A DNA stretch of 64,000 nt from Paenibacillus xylaniclasticus (GCF_004001065.1 NZ_BIML01000018.1:46998-110997); one strand, 5' to 3'. Numbered from the stretch's first letter, positions 28,501 through 36,476 are shown. The notes: generated by a model not told the origin, from the sequence alone. Made by a program: numbers and translations.

Positions 28501-30010
28501 GCTCATTCAGCCAGACTGCAAGCCGACTTGACTGCTCGTTCAGCTGTCGATATGTCAATTGCTTGTTCCCATACATGATCGCGACACGATCTGGTGATCG
28601 TCTAACTTGCTCCTCGAAGATTTGCGTAATCGTCTTATTACGTGGGTATTCAGCACGAGTGGAAAGATACTCGGAAAGCCTCTTCCTCTCTTCTGCCGAT
28701 AAGATGGATTGACGAACTACGGGCGAAGTTGGCGCCGCTAATATTCCGTCAATTAGCATAACGAATCTTTCGAATATTCGATCTATTTGCACATCGGAAT
28801 ACATAACAGGCCTATAATCAATTTCCACCTTTAGCTCGCCTGTTGAGAACCAGTCCTTGACGACGAGCTGCATCGCATAGAGCTGGCTTCCGCAATGATG
28901 CTCATTCACTTCCGCGTTTGATTCCATCCAGTTGGTTATCACTCTCGTGTTGTATACGTTTACACAAATGTCGAACATGGAATCCAAACCTCGCAGCTTC
29001 AGCTGCAGGTCTGATACGAGCACATCATAAGGATACTTCTGATGGTAATAGCTTGCATTAAGCTCGCGTTGAATCCGAATCAATTCGTCCATGACAGATG
29101 CTTCCCGATCAATAGCGATACGCAGCGGCATCGTGCTGGTGAACATGCCGACTGTCGCCTTTTCTCTCGGTCCCGAACGGTTGAATACAGGCATTCCGAT
29201 GACGATATCAGTACGCCCTTCCGTAATGCGTAAGTACAACGCGACGAGCAGATGAAACAAAGCGGAAAGCGTGCAACCTGTATCGGCTAACAATCGGTGA
29301 ACAGCTGTGGAACGTTCGGCGTCCAGCATATAAATTCTACGTTGTCCCTCAATTGATCCCGAAGGCGCTGAAGGCGGATCTTCTGACGGCCAGTCCGAAA
29401 ATTTATCCATCCAATAAGTTCTGTCTCGTTGGAAACGAGTTGATTCAAGATATTTAGCCTCTCGTTTGATATATTCCAGATAGGAAGGTTCACTCTCGTC
29501 TACCCCCGGCTCTTCTCGAACCAATCGTTCATACGCATCCCGAATGCGATCAATTAGCATCGTGCTGGACCATCCGTCGGAAACAATGTGGTGAATTTTG
29601 ACAAGAAATCCACCGTCGTCTGCGGCAATCCGGAACATTGGAAACGAGCATAACGGACCTTCCTCAAGCGAGAATGGTTCTGCGGCTATCCGCTCAACCC
29701 AAGCCAGCCAGTCCCCTTCTGGATCGGCTGATGAGGAGAAATCAACGAAGGGCTCCTCTACTTCATCGGTGTCACTAAATGGTAGGACGAATTGGACGGG
29801 AACCCCATCTTCTTCAGAGAACCGCAGTCGGAGTGCTTCGTGCTGGCGCTTCTGTTCACGGATGGCCTGAGCGAGCAGACCGTAATCGAGCGGGCCTCGG
29901 ATTCGAATTGAACCAGTAATATTGTGCAGCGCGGTGCCAGGATACACTTGCTCCGTATACCATACACGCTTCTGCGGGTGCGTCAACGGATAACGCGCGG
30001 TGTCCATCAT
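25505..30010 (-). CDS. Starter NRPS C-A(Asn)-PCP-E, 1501 aa
   Basis: First gene of the operon and probable first module. The C domain (about 1-440, HHIVSDG near 140) begins LTHPQKRVWYTEQVYPGT, a pattern typical of lipo-initiating starter C domains. The A domain is about 455-960, YTSGSTGRPKGV near 610. The PCP Ser is near 995 (LGGDSIKA). The E domain is about 1040-1490, with HHLAVDAVSW near 1177, EGHGRE and VGWFTAMYPV. The specificity residues I read are D-L-T-K-I-G-E-V-G, the canonical asparagine code apart from I for L. The product of the module should be N-acyl-D-Asn. The ATG at 30010 follows GGAGGGG. Together with the peptidase-exporter this is the prodrug start unit. Confidence 0.9.
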   Translation of the reverse strand: MMDTARYPLTHPQKRVWYTEQVYPGTALHNITGSIRIRGPLDYGLLAQAIREQKRQHEALRLRFSEEDGVPVQFVLPFSDTDEVEEPFVDFSSSADPEGDWLAWVERIAAEPFSLEEGPLCSFPMFRIAADDGGFLVKIHHIVSDGWSSTMLIDRIRDAYERLVREEPGVDESEPSYLEYIKREAKYLESTRFQRDRTYWMDKFSDWPSEDPPSAPSGSIEGQRRIYMLDAERSTAVHRLLADTGCTLSALFHLLVALYLRITEGRTDIVIGMPVFNRSGPREKATVGMFTSTMPLRIAIDREASVMDELIRIQRELNASYYHQKYPYDVLVSDLQLKLRGLDSMFDICVNVYNTRVITNWMESNAEVNEHHCGSQLYAMQLVVKDWFSTGELKVEIDYRPVMYSDVQIDRIFERFVMLIDGILAAPTSPVVRQSILSAEERKRLSEYLSTRAEYPRNKTITQIFEEQVRRSPDRVAIMYGNKQLTYRQLNEQSSRLAVWLNEQGICKEQTVGLLLKHSLEMVVAIIAVLKAGAAYVPIDPEYPVERIGFMLSDAGCSLLLVNVPIPEGISYEGRIGDVSDPTLYLADPYLSSNKASPDHLAYIIYTSGSTGRPKGVMIEHRGLVNYIWWAKQQYIRSEEEVFPLYSSLAFDLTVTSIFTPLIAGGRIDVYRDDQDIYVLDRIIQDNQATVIKLTPSHLSLLQDRDNRTSSVRRLIVGGEDLRTDLAKRIYESFGGHIEIYNEYGPTETVVGCMIHRYNPKQDVRTSVPIGIPCANTGIHILDCDGNPVPEGVIGELYITGDGLARGYRNMPNITAERFVPCPFLPGERMYRTGDLARRLEDGTVEYAGRGDMQVKIRGHRIELGEIERVLADHPSVREAIVIDRTSDDGRKYLCAYIVQSSTQSEDWSDYLSQRLPAYMVPAHIVKLEHIPLNVNGKVDRNKLPAPDMKRSRLLAGCTENSVLNPAVSVLLAVAMDVLHVNDIHTLDHFYTLGGDSIKAIQLASRLRSRGYRIKVADVLAHPVFEDMSHYVQPIAQETAHTLVRSKGVQRSTPIIDWFMTRPFSERNHFVQSVLLRLDGELTAQQLDGIVETLINRHDSLRLNIDLSTDTLIYNDNAIIENVSVYDLSHLTRLERQEQIKTIGERLKASFRLDRDALLKACLFELGEDGRRLLLTAHHLAVDAVSWSILLEELGLLHGQYTSQEPVTLPTVTASYQLWAEHLWSRKEEMESERSYWQALLDNETYIQFEQPACKTSNGVDSVSEELSQESTEQLLQIASTSYGSNVQELLAAALASAIWKQFDIEKPVIELEGHGREPLDPSIELSKSVGWFTAMYPVRLQADADDTWERCIKSVKETLRTIPSRGISYGILTRLLRTLHDPGEGLRIRFNYVGQLDTSLHAGAVFELSDEETGADIGAGNPMTTPLDIVAMVLGGKLKITVRFDRSTVRSETAVALTDSFIERTESLIRHCLGVHDRVYTPSDFSTISLSQEALDSLYR

Positions 30011-30404
30011 GCAACCCCTCCAGCATTGTAATCGTCTTACTTAAGCCTTACGGTATGCAGTTGGTATATTTGTTGTGGTATTTACGTGCACTAGATTGTC
30101 CTACTAGTTCTCATAAGGTTTATCCATGTTGAATTAGTTATTCTTCTTCTTGTCGTAATCATTATGAATGATAGCGATAGTTGTCTGATTAGACTGGGAG
30201 GTAATATAGGGGAACATGTCGATGAGCATTCGATGTTATTCGGATGTGTTATTATGATACTTGCGATTTTAGGAACCAGTCAAGTGATTTATTTACTATT
30301 AAAATATCAATAAGTCCAAACATATGTAATATGTGAAATGATGTTAAGAACGAAATAATTTTTGGTAAATATCAACGTTTTCATTAATGTGAGGAGGTTA
30401 TGTT
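30011..30404. other. Upstream region of the biosynthetic operon
   Basis: A 394-base AT-rich gap that must hold the promoter of the 25-kb minus-strand operon. I could not settle on a -35/-10 pair. No gene with a ribosome binding site lies in it until the short plus-strand ORF at 30405. Confidence 0.4.
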
Positions 30405-30476
30405 ATGTCATATAAGAGTGGGGAAATATTGCGAAGTACAAGGGGGATCGTTCATCATACAGGCGAGTGCGGATGA
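30405..30476 (+). CDS. Possible 23-residue peptide ORF
   Basis: Short plus-strand ORF starting MSYKSGEILRSTRG and ending GECG. The only support is a near-perfect GAGGAGG exactly 7 bases before its ATG, better than most genes in the window. The peptide matches no family I know. Its stop lies inside the first of two overlapping hairpins (30469-30523). It is divergent from the starter NRPS gene, 394 bases away, and convergent with the gene at 30600-31583. It could be a leader peptide, a signalling peptide, or a chance ORF. Confidence 0.35.
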   Translation: MSYKSGEILRSTRGIVHHTGECG

Positions 30477-30523
30477 TTGATAATGCTTATATCCATAGTC
30501 AATCACCCGCATAGACGATGCGG
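30469..30523 (+). promoter_or_regulatory. Two mutually exclusive hairpins after the short ORF
   Basis: Hairpin A pairs 30469-30479 with 30500-30510 (11 bp, one G-U on the plus transcript). Hairpin B pairs 30507-30512 with 30518-30523 (CCGCAT / ATGCGG, 5-base loop). They share 30507-30510, so only one can form at a time, the geometry of an attenuator. No T-tract follows either, so termination is not obvious. Confidence 0.35.
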
Positions 30524-30599
30524 TAGTATATGCTGCACCTTTGTTCCGACAAGAGAAGATCTATTCGACATTCTTTGTCTCTTCATTATACGTAGAAAG

Positions 30600-31583
30600 C
30601 TATTTTTTCTTAGTTATACCTGTCTTCACACATAACCCCCACCCGAATCGCTCGTCATTCGTAACTTGTGCTCGAATCGTATTCAAACCGGCTTTCCAGC
30701 GAACCGTTACAGATGCATGGTCAGGGCGAATACGGCCGTCATCTGCGGGCGGGTTCCATTTCCAATCACCTTCATATAGTAATTCGTCATTCACCCATAA
30801 CTGAATATAATCGCTAAACCCGAATGTTAACACAGTTTCCTGTTCAGCTGATAACTTGAATACGCTTGTTGCTATTACCGTTTGCACCTTCTCGGTGGAA
30901 TAAATTCGATTCAGATTTAACGTTCCATTCTCTTCAACGACGGCTTTGGTCCACTTATCGCTGTCAAGAGGTGCCACCATCCACTCCGTGACAAATGATT
31001 CGGCAGCAAGACGCTGCAGGTCGGTTTCCCTCTCGACTATCGTCGCTGGTTGAATTTGCTCAACCGTAAAATTCCGAATATAGCTAGGGAGAAAGCCCCA
31101 AAAACCGATTCGACCGGAAGGAAGTCCATGTTGGAGATTCGGGATAACTAACTGAGGAGTAGAGTCTTCTCCTAAGTATACTGCTGCACCGTTCGGCTGA
31201 ACGTCTACGGTCAAATTCACCCATCGCCCGGTCATATCCGGCAGAGGTTTCTGGTATAATGGGCCGTTATACACTTGCCAGGTCATCGAACCGTTCATCA
31301 CTGGATCATACTGAATTTCTAACGGTGCCAAATAAATTAATTCATAATTATCGGCGTCCTTAGCTCCGAAGACGATTCCAATAAACCCGACCTCCTCGGG
31401 TATCGCAACCTCTGCTTGAACGCGATAGCTGGAGAAAGGGATTTCGTCCTTTAGCAGGACGGCATAGCCGGCCTTCTCCAAATAAAGCGCCTGCTTTCCG
31501 AGAAAATCACCAGTCCGCGCCTCCGTTACGCCCACATCGAACAGGTCCAAATCATCAATTAAGCTATAAACCATTTTTGACAT
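30600..31583 (-). CDS. LamG/concanavalin-like beta-sandwich protein, function unknown
   Basis: About 327 residues from ATG 31583 (GGAGG 9 bases upstream; the frame extends to 31622 without a site). The first 190 residues read as a concanavalin-like sandwich of the DUF1080/LamG sort: AEVAIPEEVGFIGIVFGAKDADNYELIYLAP and GRWVNLTVDVQPNGAAVYLGE. The remaining 130 residues look like a second beta domain (VLTFGFSDYIQLWVNDELLYEG). There is no signal peptide, so it appears cytoplasmic, which is odd for a presumed carbohydrate-binding fold. It stands alone between the operon head and the orphan E1-beta gene. The VOC fusion at 40211-41653 has similar LamG-like parts. Confidence 0.55.
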   Translation of the reverse strand: MSKMVYSLIDDLDLFDVGVTEARTGDFLGKQALYLEKAGYAVLLKDEIPFSSYRVQAEVAIPEEVGFIGIVFGAKDADNYELIYLAPLEIQYDPVMNGSMTWQVYNGPLYQKPLPDMTGRWVNLTVDVQPNGAAVYLGEDSTPQLVIPNLQHGLPSGRIGFWGFLPSYIRNFTVEQIQPATIVERETDLQRLAAESFVTEWMVAPLDSDKWTKAVVEENGTLNLNRIYSTEKVQTVIATSVFKLSAEQETVLTFGFSDYIQLWVNDELLYEGDWKWNPPADDGRIRPDHASVTVRWKAGLNTIRAQVTNDERFGWGLCVKTGITKKK

Positions 31584-31739
31584 CGGTGTAAGCCTCCATG
31601 AAGCGTAGATAGTATAGCTCATTCAACTAATGTTAGAATGATAGAACGATTGTATATGTTTGCATTAATATTTATATGTTAGTTTAAAATGAAAAAAATA
31701 TAAATTATAGCATGGTAGATTTATACGGAATTAATATTG

Positions 31740-32717
31740 TCAAAATTCAAGCACTTGTTCAATTCCAGCTTCAATCCGCTCAACAGAAGGCAGCCACTGA
31801 TCTTCTATTTGTGCGAAAGGATATACCGTATCCGGAGGTGCTACACGTTTTACCGGCGCTTCCAAATGAAGAATAGCTCGCTCATTAATTTGCGCAATAA
31901 TTTCAGCTGCGGCTCCCGACGTGCGCTGCGCCTCTTGAACGACAACTGCCCGGTTTGTTTTGGCGATCGATTGAACGATTGTATCAATATCTAATGGAAC
32001 TAACGTACGGAGGTCAATGATTTCAACGGTAATACCATGCTTCTGCTCTACTGCTTCTGCTGCCTTAATCGAAGACTGAACCATTGCGCCATAGGTAATT
32101 AGCGTTAGATGTTGGCCTTCTTTCACACATTTCGCTTTTCCGATTGGAATCATATAATCTTCTTCCGGCACCTCTTCACGGTAGAGATGATATAGCTTCA
32201 GATGTTCCAAAAATATGACCGGATCTTGATCTCGAATCGCGGATAACAGCAATCCTTTGGCGTCATATGGATTAGAAGGAACGACTACCTTAATACCTGG
32301 ACTTTGGATCATTAGACCTTCTAACGAGTCGTTATGCATTTCTGCTCCCTTGACGCCGCCGCCGAACGGAATTCGATACGTAATAGGAGCATGGTAACGG
32401 CCTCCTGAACGGTACCGCATTCGTGCGGCTTGAACGAAGATCTGATCCATCGCTTCATAAATAAATCCGATAAACTGAATCTCAACGACCGGCCTAAAGC
32501 CTTGAGTTCCTAGTCCTACTGCTAGTCCGCATATAGCCGACTCAGCTAACGGGGTATCAAATACGCGCTCTTCCCCGTACTTATGCTGCAGACCTTCTGT
32601 TACCCGAAATACGCCGCCAGCGCCTCCAACGTCTTCACCAAAAATAAGGACATCATCATTCGATGATAGAGCCAGATCAAGCGCTTGCCGAATCGCTTCT
32701 TTCATGTTCATAAGCAT
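31740..32717 (-). CDS. 2-oxoacid dehydrogenase E1 beta subunit, orphan
   Basis: Transketolase-like beta subunit of a pyruvate/branched-chain 2-oxoacid dehydrogenase E1, 325 residues, full length. Family features: [48 protein letters not shown], and [14 protein letters not shown]. The thiamine diphosphate site of E1 is shared with an alpha subunit, yet no alpha, E2 or E3 gene lies within the neighbouring 20 kb. It must pair with an alpha subunit encoded elsewhere, be a duplicate, or serve a special role such as acyl-CoA supply for the adjacent operon. The ATG at 32717 has AGGTGG 9 bases upstream; two other in-frame ATGs follow closely. Confidence 0.85.
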   Translation of the reverse strand: MLMNMKEAIRQALDLALSSNDDVLIFGEDVGGAGGVFRVTEGLQHKYGEERVFDTPLAESAICGLAVGLGTQGFRPVVEIQFIGFIYEAMDQIFVQAARMRYRSGGRYHAPITYRIPFGGGVKGAEMHNDSLEGLMIQSPGIKVVVPSNPYDAKGLLLSAIRDQDPVIFLEHLKLYHLYREEVPEEDYMIPIGKAKCVKEGQHLTLITYGAMVQSSIKAAEAVEQKHGITVEIIDLRTLVPLDIDTIVQSIAKTNRAVVVQEAQRTSGAAAEIIAQINERAILHLEAPVKRVAPPDTVYPFAQIEDQWLPSVERIEAGIEQVLEF

Positions 32718-32968
32718 ATAGCTGCACCACCTATCCGTGAATTGATAAACCCACTACAGATTGTATGGTACAGAATAGAAAAATGTATATAACAGAAGAT
32801 CAATTAATGATATTAATTCAGTAAAATAATGCTTAACTGTAACTAATACAACATAATAAAAATAGTGTAACATATGTAATACAGAGCGAGCGTTTTATCC
32901 AAATTGGTCACAGAACTCTCATCAATGGCAACGTACAACCCAAAATATAACCGCCCTGTAGATGACGG

Positions 32969-33058
32969 TTAATTTATCAATTCTTTTAATTGTAGGGTTT
33001 TACCTTTTAAGAAGCGACGCTCATCTTCATCCAACGACACTTTTGATATTAGTTGCAT
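32969..33058 (-). CDS. Possible 29-residue small protein coupled to the acetyltransferase
   Basis: Minus-strand ORF starting MQLISKVSLDEDERR, overlapping the last 10 bases of the acetyltransferase gene and ending just before a hairpin (about 32948-32971). It is very charged with amphipathic helix potential. There is no clear ribosome binding site, so expression would depend on coupling. It could equally be the remnant end of a longer protein. Confidence 0.25.
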   Translation of the reverse strand: MQLISKVSLDEDERRFLKGKTLQLKELIN

Positions 33059-33567
33059 ATAGATTCGTAGGATACCGAAAATTTCATACCTGTTGTCGAT
33101 ACTACATTTCCATCAAGCTCAAAGGAACCATCTTCTACTAATACCGGGGTCTGAAGTGTTGATAACAGCTTAGTCCAGAATTTCACAGCTATTATATTCG
33201 ATTTGTACATCCCTACCTCGTACCGACCTGGGTACAGCTTGAAGATTTGTACGACAGCATCTTGGGCTATATTCGTGCCTCTATATTTTGGCAACACAAA
33301 TAGTTCCTGCACCGAATAGTCTACATCCTCTGCAACATACGGAGGAGAAGTAACCAGAATGAACCCAGCGATTCTTTCATTAAGCATGATGTAGTAAGGA
33401 TATAACCGTTCATCCCTATAATATGGTGAGATATCTTCCATTTCGAAAGTTCCTTTTGTTCCAATATCCTCCCGTGAGTATGGAGAAAGCTCATAGAGAT
33501 AATAATTAAATAAGTTTTCAAATTGTTCTTTGTTTGATTCTGTAATTTGTTGAAGTGTTACCTTCAT
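33049..33567 (-). CDS. GNAT-family N-acetyltransferase, about 172 aa
   Basis: Acetyl-CoA-dependent N-acetyltransferase of unknown substrate. The GNAT core is seen as IMLNERIAGFILV (strand 4 region) followed by VDYSVQELFVLPKYRGTNIAQDAVVQIF, where the usual acetyl-CoA pyrophosphate loop Q/RxxGxG/A appears as KYRGTNIA. The open frame extends to 33645, but GGAGG lies 5 bases before the ATG at 33567, so the first 26 residues are probably not translated. Flanking genes give no clue to its substrate. Confidence 0.75.
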   Translation of the reverse strand: MKVTLQQITESNKEQFENLFNYYLYELSPYSREDIGTKGTFEMEDISPYYRDERLYPYYIMLNERIAGFILVTSPPYVAEDVDYSVQELFVLPKYRGTNIAQDAVVQIFKLYPGRYEVGMYKSNIIAVKFWTKLLSTLQTPVLVEDGSFELDGNVVSTTGMKFSVSYESICN

Positions 33568-33695
33568 CATAACCTCCATAAATTTAAGGTTACATAAAAA
33601 AAATATGTTACTGATAATATCAACATTTCCGAACAGCGACATCATATAAGAAGGCCGCGTCTGACATATCCGAAGCGGCCATGATTATAAATCCA

Positions 33696-33968
33696 TTATT
33701 TAGGTTTGGAGTACACAATTTTTTTGATGCTTTCGCAGGACAAATGATAACGTTCCATCAGCTGTATAATGGTTTCGCCTTGTGCGAATTGTTGACGGAT
33801 TTCAGCATTACGAAGTTGAATGAGCTTCCTGCTTCCCGTCCTCTCGCCCCATCCTTTGCGCGTAGTCCCTTTGCTCTTCGGTATATAGATGATACTGCCA
33901 TTTACGAATTTCTGAACCTCTTTCAGCAGATCCTCAGGTAAAATCATATCAGCGTTAACATATTTCAT
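33696..33968 (-). CDS. Small HTH protein, CD3324/Mor-like, 90 aa
   Basis: Probable small transcription regulator. The sequence MKYVNADMILPEDLLKEVQKFVNGSIIYIPK followed by a positively charged linker and a C-terminal helix-turn-helix (EIRQQFAQGETIIQLMERYHLSCESIKKIVY) fits the CD3324 family, distantly related to phage Mor activators. An AAGGAG site lies 11 bases before the ATG. It is a single-gene unit; its target is unknown. Upstream lies the nested inverted repeat at 34075-34124. Confidence 0.65.
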   Translation of the reverse strand: MKYVNADMILPEDLLKEVQKFVNGSIIYIPKSKGTTRKGWGERTGSRKLIQLRNAEIRQQFAQGETIIQLMERYHLSCESIKKIVYSKPK

Positions 33969-34074
33969 GTTCGACTCTACTCCTTAAAATAAATTTCATT
34001 TCAAGGCAGCAAAGTCTTCCACTATAAACCGATTTACCTTTAAGGACACGGCGGTTCCAGTCAAAATTCAATAT

Positions 34075-34124
34075 GCTCTATGCAAACAACCGCCGAAGTC
34101 TATAGTGTAGACTTTGCATAGAGC
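34075..34124. repeat. Nested inverted repeat, 50 bp
   Basis: Outer arms GCTCTATGCAAA (34075-34086) and TTTGCATAGAGC (34113-34124) are perfect 12-base complements. Inside, AAGTCTA (34096-34102) and TAGACTT (34108-34114) form a second perfect stem with a 5-base loop, sharing two bases with the outer arm. No T-tract follows. It may be a regulator site, an RNA element or a small repeat family. Confidence 0.55.
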
Positions 34125-34252
34125 GTTTGTCCGAAATCGTATTGATTCATAGATGTCACCTCCTCAAAACAACATCAGTATATTCTAAATATATCCATAT
34201 GTCTATAATGTTTCTTAATATTCCATATCGTTTAGTTGTTATTGAACAATAA

Positions 34253-34276
34253 AAAGGTGGTCGTGAGACCACCTTT
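34253..34276 (-). terminator. Terminator of the LPMO gene
   Basis: AAAGGTGGTC and GACCACCTTT form a perfect 10-bp stem with a 4-base loop, followed on the minus strand by five T. It lies 26 bases after the LPMO stop. Confidence 0.85.
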
Positions 34277-34301
34277 AACTTCATTAAGAACGGATTACGA
34301 C

Positions 34302-36149
34302 TTAAGGAGTCGTTCCCCACACCAGCGTGCCGTTTTGCGTCAGCGTTACTTTGTTCCAATCGGCATAAGCCGTCTTCGTTCCGTCATATGAGTAGTCGTT
34401 GCTTTCGTTGAAGTTGGACCAATCGGACTTCGCGAGGCGCACTTGGATATCGCCGCTCTGACCGCCGGCTGGAATCGTTCCGGAAGTGAAGCTCAGCTCA
34501 ACATACGTGTCAGCATTCGTGCCGGACACCGAGCCAACCGTCACCTTCACGTTCGAGTTGCCAATTTGAGCCCAGTCAACGAAGCCGTTCACGTTTGCAT
34601 TTCCATCCTTCGTGAAGTAATAACGGATTTTAACGGTCGTGAGGTCAAGTGCTGTCGTACCGTTATTTTTGATATTGAAATGAGCTTTAATTTGGTTGTC
34701 AGTAGCATTCGTATCGCCTGTTTTGTATTGAACAACGATGTCGCTAGGCATTGTTGATCCGGCCGTTGGCGTTGCGCTAGCTTGAGCTGAGTTAGCGCTG
34801 CTGCCGCCTGCATTCGAAGCGCTGACGACATAGTAGTACGTCGTACCATTCGTTACACTCATATCAGTATAGCTATTCGTCGTTACGTTCGCTACGTTCG
34901 TGTATGGTCCGCCGGATGTCGTCGAGCGTTTCACCGTATAGCTCGTTGCACCCGTTGATGCCGTCCACGAAAGCATGACGTGTCCATCGTGACCCATCGT
35001 CGTCAAGCCTGTCGGAGCAGCTGGCGGCTGAGTCGTCGTCGAGTTAGCTGGCGTTGCGCTTGCCTGCGTCGAGTTAGCGCTGCTGCCTGCTGCATTCGTG
35101 GCGCTGACTACGTAATAATACGTCGTGCCATTCGTTACACTCGTATCAACATAGCTCGAAGTTGCAACCGTTGTTACATTCGTGTACGGACCACCGGACG
35201 TCGTCGAACGTTTTACGGTGTAGCTTGCTGCACCGGACGATGGCGACCAAGTAAGCGACACTTGTCCGTTACCCGCCGTTGCCGTTAGTCCCGTAGGAGC
35301 AGCAGGTACAGTCGGCGTCGAGCCTCCTCCAGAACCATCAGCCGGTCTAACTTGTTGCCATACTCCATATACGCCTGGCTCTTGTCCAACCGTATACCAT
35401 TTTGCTTCCCAAATATATCCATTGTAAGTTACTTGCTCACCCGCATTATAAGGGCGGATCGAGCTCCAGTCGCGGATATCGCTGAACCGGTTCGGATCGC
35501 CAGGGAAGCCTGCTGGAGGTGTAGCTGGCAACGAAGTATTGCGCGTCAAGTTAACATCAATCGCTTGATAGAATGCATTGACTGTATCGAAAATATCCCA
35601 TACGCCGATAATGACATGGTAGCCTTCACGGTCGTTCGGAATGTAGCAGTCGTTGAGAACGTCCATCGGTGGAATTGCGCCGTTGTCCTCGTAGCGGCAG
35701 AACAACTCGATGTCGTCGCGGCCGATTGGCTCATTCGGATTCCAGCCTGGCTTCGTAATATAGTAGTCCCAACGGTTCGTGCTGTGGTTCGCAACCATTT
35801 TCCAGTGGAACGTATAAGGTCCGCCTGTCATGTTAACCTTCGTCCAACGAGTTGCAGTTTGTTCGTACAGTGGAGCATATTTGCCGCCGCCCGTAATCTC
35901 ACCATCAGGAACGCCAATTTCAGGGAAATCTCCACGCCCCTCTACACTCCACGGCTCATATTGTACTGCTCCGCAGCCCGTGTTCTGACCCGTCATACAC
36001 AAGCCAGCACGGCTCTCTTCAATCCATCCATGCGCCGAAGCACGTTCTGCGACGAGCAGCCAGCATGCCAGCATCAACAGCAGTGTGCCTGCCCCGAGCA
36101 TCCATTTTGTCTTTCTGGACGACCTCTCTAATAATGATAATTGCAGCAT
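34302..36149 (-). CDS. AA10 lytic polysaccharide monooxygenase with CBM5/12, two FN3 and CBM3
   Basis: Secreted copper enzyme that oxidatively cuts chitin or cellulose, 615 residues. Order: signal peptide 1-39 ending ERASA; AA10 catalytic domain from His40 (HGWIEESRAG), the N-terminal copper-ligand His after cleavage, with the second His in MVANHSTNRWDYY, to about 200; a CBM5/12-like module (DWSSIRPYNAGEQVTYNGYIWEAKWYTVGQEP split here into its parts at about 215-270); FN3 at about 282-367 and 375-462; CBM3 at about 470-615 ending LVWGTTP. A strong GGGAGGAG precedes the ATG. The mix of a chitin-type and a cellulose-type module leaves the preferred substrate open. Partner enzymes in the window are the GH5 endoglucanase and the esterase. 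Confidence 0.92.
   Translation of the reverse strand: MLQLSLLERSSRKTKWMLGAGTLLLMLACWLLVAERASAHGWIEESRAGLCMTGQNTGCGAVQYEPWSVEGRGDFPEIGVPDGEITGGGKYAPLYEQTATRWTKVNMTGGPYTFHWKMVANHSTNRWDYYITKPGWNPNEPIGRDDIELFCRYEDNGAIPPMDVLNDCYIPNDREGYHVIIGVWDIFDTVNAFYQAIDVNLTRNTSLPATPPAGFPGDPNRFSDIRDWSSIRPYNAGEQVTYNGYIWEAKWYTVGQEPGVYGVWQQVRPADGSGGGSTPTVPAAPTGLTATAGNGQVSLTWSPSSGAASYTVKRSTTSGGPYTNVTTVATSSYVDTSVTNGTTYYYVVSATNAAGSSANSTQASATPANSTTTQPPAAPTGLTTMGHDGHVMLSWTASTGATSYTVKRSTTSGGPYTNVANVTTNSYTDMSVTNGTTYYYVVSASNAGGSSANSAQASATPTAGSTMPSDIVVQYKTGDTNATDNQIKAHFNIKNNGTTALDLTTVKIRYYFTKDGNANVNGFVDWAQIGNSNVKVTVGSVSGTNADTYVELSFTSGTIPAGGQSGDIQVRLAKSDWSNFNESNDYSYDGTKTAYADWNKVTLTQNGTLVWGTTP
34768..35306 (-). repeat. Tandem duplication of an FN3 unit inside the LPMO gene
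   Basis: Two copies of about 257 bases (34768-35024 and 35050-35306), highly similar at the DNA level, encode the two FN3 linker domains. The similarity suggests recent duplication or gene conversion. The FN3 of the esterase at the window start is a more diverged relative. Confidence 0.75.
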
Positions 36150-36452
36150 TACAAATTTCTCCTCCCTTTTAAGTAAAAGTATTTGAAAACGTTGGCACTA
36201 CAACTTCACATTATGCTGAAGAACAACCCTCACCTCCTTTCCATTCTGTCATCATGATGGAAATCTAGTTAGACAATTGTTTTGGATATCCGTTGTCTCG
36301 AATAAAAAAAGAAAATTGCAAGATTTGTAACTAATTCGCGGTTGGTGCTGCGTAGAATAGGATCTATAGTCTTATTTTACACACTCGGACGAGCATTCGA
36401 TTGTTCTTTTGGTAACCAAATTTTTGTTCTTAAACGTACTAAATTAAAAAAA

Positions 36453-36476
36453 AGCAGTACCTCCGAAAGGTCTGCT
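36453..36476 (-). terminator. Isolated terminator-like hairpin
   Basis: AGCAG-ACCT (36453-36462, one bulged T) pairs with AGGTCTGCT (36468-36476). On the minus strand it is followed by eight or more T. No annotated minus-strand gene ends just before it, so it may end a small RNA or act as a second stop for mqo. Confidence 0.5.

Larger units (their letters stand above)
33969..34301. other. Intergenic region between small HTH gene and LPMO gene
   Basis: A 333-base gap holding the LPMO terminator (34253-34276), the promoter region of the small HTH gene and the nested inverted repeat at 34075-34124. No coding sequence with a ribosome binding site was seen. Confidence 0.5.

Noticed and set aside
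4745..30010. A thioesterase or reductase release domain in the operon
   Set aside because: No GxSxG hydrolase domain or terminal NAD(P)H-binding reductase domain was found after any carrier domain; the only candidate for release is the BtrH-like domain.
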